From positions 1-64,000 of the forward strand of contig MPNW01000189.1 of the NCBI GenBank assembly GCA_011800805.1: a DNA stretch of 64,000 nt, written 5' to 3'. A model generated the notes under the pieces. That model saw nothing but the letters and a program-made list of their open reading frames with translations, was not told the DNA's origin and did not search any database. Made by a program: the position numbers and the translations under genes. Below are positions 37,601 to 49,906 of the stretch, in pieces. Positions within the stretch are counted from its first letter, which is position 1; every line of letters begins with the position of its first letter. The DNA is from Hirudo medicinalis (Eukaryota; Annelida; Clitellata; Hirudinida; Hirudinidae).

Positions 37601-39477
37601 TACTGCAGAGGGAGTTGTGCAACATGTGGGATTTCCTGCAACACAAGTCCGTGAGGCTGCCAACAAATCCGGGGCTCGAAATAGCCGGAGTCGACGTCAA
37701 GTCATGTTCCTTTTTCACCTCTTTCACGGTGCCACTGAAACTTGCTTTTAAGAACATCGATCCCAGAGCTGGTGATATCTACATGATGTTCAAGGCCGGA
37801 GATGATCTGAGACAAGATGCTCTGACGCTGCAAATGATTAGAATCATGGAGAGACTCTGGCTTCAGGGAGGACTTGAACTCAAGATGGTCACATTCAAAT
37901 GCCTCCCAACTAGTCCAAAGAGAGGATTCGTTGAGTTGATACCAGAGTCTGAAACATTGGGGAAGATCCAGAAAAAGCACGGTCATGGTGTCACAGGGTC
38001 ATTCAAGGACAGACCCATTGCAGAGTGGCTTCAAATGCATAATCCTTCCGAGCTAGATTACCAAGCTGCCGTGGACAACTTTACAGCAAGTTGTGCTGGC
38101 TACTGCGTAGCCACCTATATCTTAGGTGTCTGCGATCGACACAATGACAACATCATGATCAAACACTCTGGCCACATTTTCCACATCGACTATGCAAAAT
38201 TCCTGGGAGACTTTCAGATGCTCGGAGCAATCAACAGGGATCGGACACCTTTCATTTTGACATCCGACATGGCTTACGTCATCAATGGGGGTGATAAGCC
38301 GACAGAGAGATTTCAGAAATTTGTTGATCTCTGTTGCCATGCCCTCAATATCGTACGACGGAATAGCGGCCTCTTCATTAATTTATTTTCATTGATGACA
38401 CTTTCTGGAATTCCCAGGGTAAATGAAAATGCCCCTAGGTATGTCAGGGAGGCTTTGATGCCCGAAAGGTCGGATGCGGAGGCGGTCGCAGAATTCACCA
38501 GGATGGTGAACACAAGTCTGAAGTCCATCTTCACCCAGTTTAACTTTTTTATCCATAACCTCGCACAACTTAAATTCTCTGGACACGATGAAGGCATGCT
38601 CCTTTCTTTTGTTCCGAAAACTTACAGCATCAACACAGACGGAAGAATAAAAAATCTTGAACTCTATGGCATACAGAAACGTTACAATCCTGAAAAATTT
38701 TACATCTTCATTGTAAAAGTAGAGAGAGTCAACCAGAAAGTTCCAAACTTGGTTCTGCGGAGGTTTTCCGAATTCCAGGAACTCCACAGAAAACTGGTGG
38801 CCATTTTCCCTCTTGTTCAGTGGCCCTCTCTTTCTGGAAAAATAATCCTGGGAAGAGCCCACGTCAAGGCAGTTGCTGAGGCAAGAAAAGCAGAGCTCGA
38901 GGTATTCCTTAAGTCGCTGCTCAAGATGTCGCCGGAGGTAGCAGAGCACGACCTTGTCTACACTTTCTTCCATCCAATGTTGAGGGATGAACAGGAGAAC
39001 AAAACCAGCCTCCTGAAATTGAAAGAATCACCGCATTCGCCTGCACCAACTGCCAATAAATACTTGAGGCCTATTGAAGGCTCCATCAAATTGAGCATAT
39101 TTCACAAGCCACATGGTCTTGTTGTCATGGTCATGCATGTCAAGGATTTGGGAAGAATCAGCAGCGGTGAGCTACCCAGTCCTTACGTCAAACTGTACCT
39201 CCTTCCTGACCCAATGAAGATGACTAAAAGAAAAACTAAAATTACCAAAAACACCTCTCATCCTACCTACAATGAAATGCTCATCTATAGAATCCCACTG
39301 GACCAAGCCAGTCAGAAAATACTCCAGGTAACAGTGTGGTCTTACGATGGACTGAAGGAAAATGAATTTCTTGGAGGAGTCAACATACGACTAAATGAAA
39401 TTGATTTGTCCAGAGAGTGTGTTGGTTGGCACAAACTACAACCTCTCCACGTCTTGAGCATGACATCGGCCACTTGA
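28857..39477 (+). CDS. PIK3C2: Class II phosphatidylinositol 3-kinase (PI3K-C2)
   Basis: Twenty exons join in phase into 1925 residues: 28857-29213, 29281-29470, 29581-30064, 30237-30915, 30998-31077, 31245-31396, 31563-31680, 31754-31865, 32168-32241, 32313-32382, 32558-32689, 33038-33168, 33863-34005, 34379-34463, 34738-34863, 34969-35130, 36098-36206, 36647-36705, 36836-36916, 37044-39477. Domains in order: disordered N-terminus with proline-rich runs (PPPLPAKPP, PPPPPRLP); Ras-binding domain about 610-715; PI3K-type C2 about 925-1065; helical PIK domain about 1098-1250; kinase about 1290-1600 with ATP-site Lys1365 (MFKAGDDLRQD) and catalytic DRHNDN from Asp1479; PX about 1650-1766; C-terminal C2 about 1790-1911 with basic KRKTK. 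This layout defines class II enzymes, which make PI(3,4)P2 and PI3P on endocytic membranes. The metal-binding DFG reads DYA (Asp1497). It is longer than the human proteins (about 1630-1690). Confidence 0.97.
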
Positions 39478-40262
39478 CGTTGCCGTCGAGATCATCACCA
39501 GAGCAGCGGGTTCATTCGCCAGTTAATTTATTTCACGAAAGTCACGATGGGATTCATGGAGAGACTCCATTTCGGACGTTTTGTTGCATTTGTTTGATTC
39601 GATTGAGTTCACATCATGCATCCAGTGTTACCATGGCTCCAGTATTAAGCTATTCGATTGTTTCTTCGCCTGTCCATCGACGACATTTTGACATGGACTC
39701 ACTGCCAGCTTGCATCTACATATTTTTTGAATGCTAATAATTCTGGAGTCTGGTCTCTCAATTATCGATGGCATGTACGTTCCTTAAAGCCTTTGAGCAG
39801 ACGTAAGTCGTACGCCCGCTCGCTCGTCCCTAGGGGCAGTACGATTCGTGGCATTCGATGACTTTGCCTTATACAAGCAAGTTGTCTCCAGCTGTCTTCT
39901 CTGAGGTGCAGTTGCTTTGACAAAATTATTTTTACGTGGGCCAGATGAATCTCATTTTCACGGCATTGTACAACAAAAAACTGAGTTGCTTATTCTGTTA
40001 TTTACAGAAAGGGGTGGAGGCGGGGTGTCACTGCACACTTCGAGGTTTTCTCTGCGGGCAAGTTCATTTCCGAGCATGCATTAAAAAAGGGGCCGGATTC
40101 AATAATAATTTATTGTAAAATCACAATCATGAAATGAATCACATCATCAAGAATAATTTATCAATTCTTTGGACTGAGGTTTTTTTGAGGTGTCGAGCCA
40201 GCATAAGTGGAGCGTCAAAATGGATGAGCAACAATGTCAGGACCGAGCAGTTTGTGCCTAAT
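39478..40262. other. Convergent 3' flanks of PI3K-C2 and SLC37A4
   Basis: 785 bases between two stop codons on opposite strands. Open frames here are short and lack splice or family support. The stretch is mostly PI3K-C2 3' UTR by position. Confidence 0.5.
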
Positions 40263-43200
40263 TCACTGCATCTTTTTCTTTGTGTCCACCATTTTGTATT
40301 TGAGATTCCTCGTCAAAACCTTGAGGACGACCGTAAGTATGAGCAAAGACTCGAAGATGATGAAGGCACCTCTCCAATTCAGCTCCTGTGCAACGATGCT
40401 GAATGGGAGACCAGCTGTGATTGCACCGACTGTCGGAAACAAAAATGAGGTGCTTTATCGTAATACAAAGTTTGCCCAGAAATAAGAAAATACTCGTAAT
40501 TAGGCATAAAATTAACTTAATAACAGATGTCGAGTGGGTTGTGACCTAACTATTGAATGACATCAATTGCATGAAATTCTTCTATTTCAAACTATTTCTG
40601 ATCTGAGCATGTATGCAGAAGAGACATGAAATTTATGAAAGTAAAAAATATCCAAAGCTATAAAATGACAGCTTACAATTGGCTGCAAGAGATACGATGG
40701 CGTGGGATGTTCCTTGAAGGTGCACGGGCGATGCTTCGATGGCCATCACTCCATAGAGGGATATGGGGCCATAAACCCCAATGCCCATGAAGAACCCAAT
40801 AGCCATGATGAAGACCTGCAATAGCAATGAATGTAATAAATATATATTTTAATCAAATATCATTGATGATCTAAAAGGACATTGCATGAACTTACATCAG
40901 AAGAATTGGTGTTCATTAAGAAAAGGAAGCAGTGTAGAGCGACGACAAAGACGCAGACGAAGATCGTGGTCACAGTCATTCTCGGAGAGCCGTGCAAAGT
41001 GTTTTTACTCTGAAGTGAGGAAAATGATGTGAAATTAACTTAAAGTAAGGCAGCTAAATTCAATTGTTACCATCCAACCAAAGCGGTCAAATACTCTTGT
41101 TTATTTGATATTGCTTGTATAATTTTACTAATTATACTCCTCAATTGAAGTTGTTAACACTTTAAGAATATCAAAACAGCTTGCATCACCACAAGTGCCC
41201 TTGGGATGGGTGCAACATAAATGCTTAACCAAAGTGCCTCCGCAAAATGATATACTTAAGGCACTACATAAATGAACCATAATAATATAAATCGGCCGGC
41301 CCATGTCTGCCGATTCGATAATCCGAAAATATTTCTCACCCTTGTGACCATGATGTCTGCTAAGTACCCAGATGTAAGTGAGCCCAACACTCCTCCAACC
41401 TCCATGCAACTGATGAAGAGACTTCCTGTTGCATTTGAATTAACCAATTAGGACTTCAGTAGTCCAAAATATCATCAGTGAAGCTGCCATCACTTGAAGT
41501 TAGTAATTGACGACTAGATGTTCTTATGAATAATAAAATGTGCTAATCAATCAATAGTCATAAGAGCAGCAAAGACAATAATAATAATAATAATAACAAT
41601 AATAAATTTTAGTGAGGCAATAATGTCAAACCTATATGTTGGTTATGTTTAAGTTCTTGGATGAGGTAAAGTTGACCCCACTCCAGGGCTGCAGTTCTGC
41701 CCATAAACACCATGAAGTAGGAGAAGCATATTACCCACATCAGAGGGCTTCTCATTAAGTCCTTCCATGTACCTCTACCCTGCATTTGATTGGAGGCTGA
41801 AATTTCAACAATTCATTCGAGCCCTCGGTATTTTCAATAATAACAGCAATTGTGGTAATGAGTAAAACCAAACCATGTTGAATCATAAATTATCGTAGTA
41901 GATGGTAGGGTCAAAGTAGAACTCACATGTTTTCTCTTGGTTCAAGGCTTTGGGAATGGGCCAATCAATCATTACAAAGCTAAGTAGGCTGCCCAGCACA
42001 GCTGCTATGCCTAAAAAGAAAAAAAATGAATCTGATGAATGAAATTTTGGTGAAGATCTTGTCATTGGGTGAGGTAAACTAAAAGAACACACATGTAAAC
42101 AGACAGAATGAAATCAAACCTCAAATACAGTCAGCAAACAAGAGCAAATGTCCCAACACATCAACACATAAATAAAAGCAAGTTAGAATTGAAATGAAAC
42201 AAAAAGACCTACTTAATGTGGCTGGCACCACCAGAAACAATTAAAAAGACTAAAAAAAACCTTGTAAATGTAACTAACCAGAAAACACGAAGACTGCAGG
42301 CCAAGCATGATATGCTACGACCATAGCAACCACAATTGGTCCAGTACACCCGGCTACATTCATCGCGGTGTTCAAAAGACCATACTTAGTAGCAAATTCG
42401 CTGCTGGAAAATATCTGTCGAGACAAAACAGGGTCGTCGAAGGTACAATCGAAATGGTTAAACTCGGAAAGCTCGATGCGAGTGTTATCAAAATTGTTCG
42501 TGCTCCTAACGAGAGGTTTGAGAAAGTTAGCGAACAAGTTCAACTGTCAAAGCTGCTAATTACCTAATGTGAGAGAAACTCAAGTGAAAAATAAAAACAA
42601 AATTAGAACTAGAATAATTTGTTGAACCGTAATAGAACGAAAGAACCCGTCAACATTTCAGTCCACCCAATCGTCCGTCAAGAACAACAAACCAAACTAC
42701 AACGAGAACATTAAAAACAGAAAACTGAAAAATTGCACAGCAATGTTATTCTAAGAACTAAAAGGTGTCAGTGAACCTAAAGCCAATGAACCTTTTGTAG
42801 GATGACTAACATACCATAAAACACGAAGCACGACTGCCAAGGATAATACTGCAAGAGAATGCCGGTCATGATGGGCCCGAGGCACACGCCAGGTTCATTG
42901 CGGTCGAGAGAACCCCCCAGACGCATCCAAACAACGAAGGGTGCGACCACTGCAAGTAATGCAGACCTAGATTAGCAACTGCCGAGGTAAGGTCGAGAAG
43001 CCCGTTAAAGGTCATCATCCAAAAGGTCGTTCACCATTCACCCAGCACACTCGATCATGCATTTTATGTGAAAAGCGTGCATGTCTGTCTATTCAATTAG
43101 CCTTGAAATAATGCATTGAAAAAAAAAGAAATTTCTGTAAATTAAATTTAAAAATAGAGGATTTAAAACATCAGTTGGTTTTTAGCTACATGGCCAGTTG

Positions 43201-43945
43201 ACCTTGCAATTGTCCAATCATGGCTAGGCAAGGCCAAAATGACTCACCCCCTTGAGGATTTTTGCACAAGCAGGCCATCCTCCCCCTTGGAAAAATCCTT
43301 GCAGAAACAAGATTATTGCAAACATTGCTGCCGATCTGAAAGCTGAAAATGCACTTTGAATATTAACAAACAGAATAAAAGAAAATCATTGCACAAGTCA
43401 TTCCTGATTCATTTAGGAATACAATTTATTAACAGCTGAGTGCAATTATAAAAAATTTTAGTCATAATATTTAATAATACAATATTTATGAAACTATTTC
43501 AATAAGTTATGAAAAAGCTTAGTAAATAAATGTGGGAAATTGTAGATAATCACCTGAGAGGGATACTGTTAGGAGACCAGATCCAAAAAGGCCAAAAGCA
43601 AAAAGGTACTTCACATTGACTCTGTCACATAATATACCACTAAAAAATTTGCTGATTGTATAAGCCAAGTTTTGACTACTGGAGATTAGACCTGACCAAA
43701 TAAAGCATTAAAACCAACAATTATTCTCATGAAACATGGATTTGTGAAGACTCACGAAAATATTCTTAACAAAACGTACCCACTTCATTTTTGTCCAGGT
43801 GTAAATTTTCCATAATTGCTGGAAGTGCAAAAGAAAAGCTTTTGCGGTTTATTATTGCAAGTGTATAACCAAGATACATCCCCCAAAAAGTTGTCCATTT
43901 CGCAACTGCATGGTCGTCGGGTCTTTCGATTTTTTTGGAACTCAT
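40263..43945 (-). CDS. SLC37A4: SLC37A4: ER glucose-6-phosphate/phosphate antiporter
   Basis: Ten minus-strand exons join in phase into 429 residues, the length of human SLC37A4: 43945-43780, 43691-43554, 43342-43248, 42414-42279, 42010-41927, 41796-41632, 41425-41340, 41009-40896, 40815-40677, 40429-40263. This is a 12-helix major-facilitator protein. Diagnostic segments include GYTLAIINRKSFSFALP in helix 1, QGFFQGGGWPACAKIL, LNTAMNVAGCTGPIV, SLFISCMEVGGVLGSLTSGYLAD and GVYGPISLYGVMAIEASPVH followed by GTSHAIVSL. The transporter carries glucose-6-phosphate into the ER lumen in exchange for phosphate, feeding glucose-6-phosphatase. A second version of exon 4 lies upstream in the same intron (42815-42949) but is one base short and would break the frame. 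Confidence 0.96.
42815..42949 (-). pseudogene. Duplicated SLC37A4 exon 4, one base short
   Basis: This segment has an acceptor (ACTTGCAG) and donor (GTATGT) and encodes WSHPSLFGCVWGVLSTAMNLA, then after a frame change GPIMTGILLQYYPW and SCFVFYG. It parallels the used exon 4 at 42279-42414 residue for residue. Its length is 135 bases against 136 in the used exon, so the required phase 0-to-1 exon is exactly one base short. The loss lies in the stretch between codons for MNLA and GP. It may be a decayed duplicate, or a mutually exclusive exon with a base missed in the assembly. Confidence 0.85.
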
Positions 43946-45915
43946 TTTTGCAAAAGAATATTCTGCTCTATATTTAGCATATAAAAAGCTAAAAACGCGA
44001 ACTCATCACCCGTAAATCACGTACAAACAACTTGTTTCTTTCCGTTGACGTTGCCTACTCTACCAAAAAGATCACAGACTATTTACAAAAGTAAATTTAA
44101 GTAGGTTATTGGCAATATTGTTATTTAAGTGCAAAATGTGAATACATCTTAAATTTAATACATTATGACTTAAGTCGTGGTCGGAATTTGAAATGAAATA
44201 TACTTTTCATTTTGACAAAGATATCTTGACATGCATAATGACAGTAAAGATTTATTGAAATGTTTTTAATTTGACCAAATTCTTGCAACATTTTGAGTTT
44301 TTGTTACCAGGAAGAGCGGTCTTTCAAAGTAAAACAAGAATTCAGCAATTCTAATTCCTAAAAGTTAACAATAGGAGATATGCGCCCGTTAAAAAGTTAA
44401 CTTTCAGATTCTAGGAAATTTGTTCGAAAGAAATTCATAATTAAAAAAAAAAACTCCAGTTGTGAAACAGCAATTCAGGTAAGCGGAGACACGTGGTTGG
44501 CAGGCTCATCGCTTCCACTTCAGGCATTTCAACTGGGTATTCCAAACTATGGCATGAAACCTAAGGGATCTTTTTGCCCTATCTGTACTAATCAGGTTTT
44601 CATTTATTTTTAAGTTAAAAGTCATTAAGAACGTTTCTGTTTTATTACAAGCTAACCACTAGTCTCAAATATCCTAAAAGAAAGTAATAATAAGGATTAG
44701 ATGTCTGCAGAAAACTTAAATGTTTTAAAACGAATCGATTTAACTTCACAATTCCATCTGACCAAAACCATTTTTCCAGAGCGGGTGACCTGAGCCTGCC
44801 CGCTAAAAATAGACATTATACAGGTGCAAGTGAATGACTGAGTGAGCCTTTTCGGCAGAAATTCTTAAGGCATAAAAATTGTCTGTTGATAGATTCCTAG
44901 CCTACGACTTTTAACTAGTTGCGAACTCTCTAGAGTATTCATAAAATAAAGCATTATTGTAGCCGATTAATTGTAAGCGCATACAAGTAAGGGTTCGTCA
45001 TAGTTTGGTTACAAAGCCGTTGTTGGGACTGTGTGATTAACTTGTCGTGACTTAAGTGGAATGAATTGTATACAAGAAAAGGTTCTAGAAATACTTAGTT
45101 TTCAAGACTTGTAAGCATCTTAATTTTGCGTTCCTTCTAATAAATTTACCTACAGAGTTGCGTTTGGAAAAGTGAATTAATGTTTTGTGAGCGCTTGATG
45201 GATTTATCAACAGATTTTGGATTAGAACTGAAAGAGTAGTTGTAATGAAATTTGCCCAGTGAGTATTTCAGACTATGAATTGAAAGCCTTTAATGAATGT
45301 TATGATTTTTTGTCTGCCAAGTGCTTACATGCTACATTTGTAAAATGTACTTATGTTCAGCATGTTTATTTTAAATTGTATCTTGTGTTCGATATTCCTA
45401 ATGTGTAACCAATGATTTTTTTGTGCATTTACTTGCATATTATCTTAATAATGGCCATTAAATAAACTTTAATTAGTCAAGAATAATTGTATATTTTAGA
45501 GTGTAATATTTAGTGGTTTAAATAAATGGCCTCAGTTTTATTTATTGCATTGAATTAATATTAATGTCTCATTAAATTTCGTAACGTCTTGCATATGTAA
45601 GCCTGCCGAATGTTTCGATGTTATTGATCGGGCTCATTAACATTTCACCTGCACCTTGCTGCAGCCTGTTTTCCTTTTCCACTATAAATAGAAAGCATCA
45701 TAGGGAAGCAGCACCCACAACCATGGGCTTTAGAGTGTTTGTGCTGTGGGTTTCATAACAAAATATTGGCTGAGCCTGATGCACTGCAAATATTTGAGTA
45801 TGATTCTTGACTGGTTGGTTTGTATTGATGAAGCATAGAAACCTTGTCATAAGCAAATTCTTCAAAGGATTAAAACCATCAAATGTTTCTCTGTACATTC
45901 TGAAAGACTGTATTC
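43946..45915. other. Divergent intergenic region, SLC37A4 and Rho GEF
   Basis: SLC37A4 (minus) and the Rho GEF gene (plus) diverge from this 2-kb stretch, so it should hold both promoters. No coding exon was supported; 5' UTR exons cannot be excluded. Confidence 0.5.
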
Positions 45916-48900
45916 ATGAGTGAAGAAGAAAGGGTTGATGAATATTTGCACTACATTTCAAGAAGTTCCACTGAATTCTATCTCTCGGGAAGATACAAAT
46001 CCGAGTTGTATCTGACTCCAAACAAACTCTCTGATTCTGATTCGGACGGTGACGATGGAAAGAAGTCTATTCCGGAAAGGTGCTTTGACACGGATTCTGA
46101 TCCAAACTTCTCTCCTCCGCCAAAATTGGAACTACCACCATATGAAATCGAATCAAGAATTGAGGAATTCTTGAATAACTTCCGACAAAATGGGTGGGGA
46201 CCACTTGGAAAGGAGAATTTGAGTTTGGATTGTTCTACTGAAGCATTCCAGGATGGAAATGATGACTCAAAGCTTGCAAATTCCTCACTGAAGTCAGGAA
46301 CCTATAAAAGATTGCAGAGACCAAGTAATCAGTTGATCAAAAGAGATGGTATCATGGTGGTAAGGGCAAAAAATTCAGAAGGTAAAATTAAGCAAAACAT
46401 GTTTAAAAGTTGGCACACGAACGCAGGCAGTTCCGACTTCATAATCGAAACCCGCTGCTTTAAAAACGTGGATGACATCAAACAGGCAAAGGAAAAGAAG
46501 ATAGCGGGAGAGAGTGGTTCCGACTCTTTTAACTTCAGAGTTTCTTGGGTCTCGAATGAATCCTCGACTCCGAGCGGACCCAGACAGAGTTTAACTTCTC
46601 CTAGTGACAATAATTTTTTCAGCAGCAGTCTCACCTCGTCTGCCATGTCACAAATTGAGGATGAACTCGGTGACGACCATTGGTCCTTCGACTTTCTCTC
46701 GGACAACCTCGACTACCCCGATCGTCGGGCAAAGTACAAAAGCGGTCATGGAGTCAGCCCTGCTTCCAGTCATTCCAGAAAGTTCAGCTGTTCTTCTGTT
46801 TCGACGACCGTACTCGGAGGTCCGCCCAGAGGTTCTCAAATGCCGAGCTTGGCTTCGACAGGTGTTTGAGGCTTGGCTTTGGATCAATGTTCCATGGCTT
46901 CGTTGATAAAAATTGTGGTTTATTGGGGCGTTTGAGGTGCTGGAAAGGACATTTGTTCTGATTTCGTTTCAGTGTGGCGTTTGATCGTCCATTTTATTTT
47001 CTGTCTTTATTCTTGTCTATTTCTGTGGGTGATGTTTTCTCAATTAAAAATGCTAATGTTTATTTCTCGGCCACCTCGATCAACGTGACGATTCGGTCGA
47101 TGCTTTCCGACGATAAATATTTAATTTGGAAATTATTCTGCTTTCAGTTCAATTTATGTTTGATTGCTTCCAAAATTTTATTGCTCAAATATGGAATTAT
47201 GTGGGGATATTCAGGCTTTGAACTTCAGTGAGTGCTTCAGTCTCAGCTTTTGATTTCGATTTTGTTTGTTGTGATAGAAATTATTCAACAATGTTTTGAA
47301 GAAATAAATAAATTTTATCTAGTTAATAACAATATTATTTGCTAAATATTTATTAGCTACATATTATGAATAATTTTTTACAGATGCTACTTACATTAGA
47401 AAGTTCAATCTAGTGCCATTGAACAATAGCTTCATGATAATCCAACAACTCAATTTACTCATTTTAATTTCTCATGACTAATTAATTTCTCATTTGTCTG
47501 CTAACGAGTTGAATATCTGATCAGGCAAAGCAATGGGTGAATCGAACTGCATGCTGACCATACTGGATGTGGCCAACGTGTTGCAAAACAATTTTGCTTT
47601 TGTATCAGGCAAGTCTCACGAAGCTGATATTTCTATTTATAGATGTTAGCTCTTGGTGCAATATTATTCGCTTGTCTATCAAAGGCCCCCCGCAATGCTA
47701 ACCGAAATATGCCATTCAATGCTCGATCAATAATTCGTTGCTAACTCATCTAACGTGCCATACGACGAGGTTCAACGAGTTATTAGACCGACTTTATCAT
47801 CGATCGTTTTTCTCGTAGGCGGCAAAAGCAGGAGAGATTTCGCACTCGTCTCATTTCCGGAATGCCCCAGCAACAGCTCCGTCTCCGATGACCATTTCAA
47901 GTCCATATCCAGCTACCTAGCCAGCATCTTGAGGTTTGGCACTTTTCATTTATTGAGTGTTTATTGGGATTTTTATTTTTTCTACTTTAATTTGACTAAT
48001 GATAACGGCAGTAATTGATTTAATAATTGAAATAAATAGTACGAACATAAATATAGTTGATAATTGTAATTGATAACAGCCCTGTTGAGCAAGAAACAGG
48101 TGTGGTGGTGGTGATTGACAGAAGGCAGGACAAGTGGGCGTCGGTCAAGACTCTGTTGATCCAAATAACAGTGAGGAGTTTTTTAAACGAAATAGATCAT
48201 TGATTTTGATAAACTTTTTTGGCGATTTTGATTTAAATTGTTAATTTCAAATAATTCCATTAATTTGAATGAATTCTCAGTTGTTTGGCACTCAATCAGA
48301 ATTCTTTGGTTAGAGTTCATTGAACAGGATTCATTTGCATGCAATCATCAGAATAACATTGGTATAACATCAGCTTTTCAACTGCTAACTTGAAAAGAGG
48401 TTTTACAATGTTTATAACCACCCACTTTGTCTTTCAATGAGGCACAGCAATGCTGCTTATTATTTCTTTAGCATAATTAATTAATTATTCATTGATTTAA
48501 TTTCAATCTACAAACTGATTGGTTGGACCACTAACAAAAAAAAAAACAAGTCTAAGAAATAGAGCAGAATGTTTCTGTCTCAAATGAGAATGAAATTATA
48601 ACACAACTGATAAAAATAAGTTAAAAATAAGAAACAAATAACAACAACCATGAATAAAAATGATGGTGGTTATGTGTTTTGCGATTGCAAAACTTTCACG
48701 TTGTTCTTTAAGAGCCTGTTTCCGACCCCAGTGCAGAAGGTGTACGTCCTCAGACCGCTCGGCTTCCTGCAAAAGACTTTCGCCGACACAGGCTTGAAAT
48801 TTGTTAAGGAGGAGTTCAGAGTTAAGGTCGGGCTCTTATTTTGGGTATTTGTAGTTGTATTTAGGTGATCTTTTGAGTGCCTTTTGTATCCAGGTACAAA

Positions 48901-49874
48901 GGATGCGAAGGCACTTTTTAATTGCTCTGCCATTTACTTAGTGCCCTAGGGTAGGGTGCTCCCTGGCAGTGCAGGCCGGGTTGCGAACATGAGGCATTGT
49001 GGCCGTTTCCATTACCGCTGCTTGTGGGAACGCAGCCCATTCGGCCAACATTCAAAGTGCCAAATGCTGAAAGAAAATGCTTGACTTGTCTCAATTGTCG
49101 ATTGACGTTACCTTCATTTCAGATCTTAATACTGGATTCTGTTGAAGTTCTGCAAGACTACATCGACAAGGAACAACTCACTGCAGAGTTCGGTGGTACT
49201 CTTGCTTTCAACCTCTCCGAGTGGATACAACACAGGGCTGTGAGTTGTGCCCTAACTTACATAATAATAAGTAATTTTACATTGCTTAAGTAATTTAAGT
49301 AAGTCTTCTGCTTATATTTTAATAATGTAATTGCAAAACAGAATTACATTAATTTATTTGAATGTAATGTTATAAATAACTTGTAAACTAATAACAGTTT
49401 AAAATTTACAACATTCACTGTTGAATTTCCATAATTAAGTCTGTACAACAAACAATCAAGTAATTTCACTTTTCCATCACCACCATCATAATCATCATCA
49501 TAACCACCTTCATCATCATCATCATCATCGTTGCAGGCTTTGGAAAAGTTCTCAGCAAACGTGGCCTTAACGAAACAGAACATGCTGTCCATATGTCGGG
49601 ACCTCCAGGAGAGAGAGTTCCCGAACGACGTGACGCAGACGGAAGTCCTGATGCACGACCACGAAACGATCAAGGTCGAGATCGAGGAGGACATTCGATC
49701 GACTCTGAACCACGGCAGAGTCCTCGCCGAGTGCTTCGTGGGACAGGAGGGGGGATCTCCTGGTTTTGACTTGAACTCTGAGGAAGGCCTCAAACTGCTG
49801 CCAAAGAGCAAGCAGAATCATGTTGCCTCTGCTCATAGGTATAAAAGTAATTTGATAGCAATAATAATAATAAC

Positions 49875-49906
<32 letters not shown>

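Noticed and set aside
38389..38973. 194-codon minus-strand frame inside PI3K-C2
   Set aside because: Shadow of the long coding exon on the opposite strand, with no recognisable motif.
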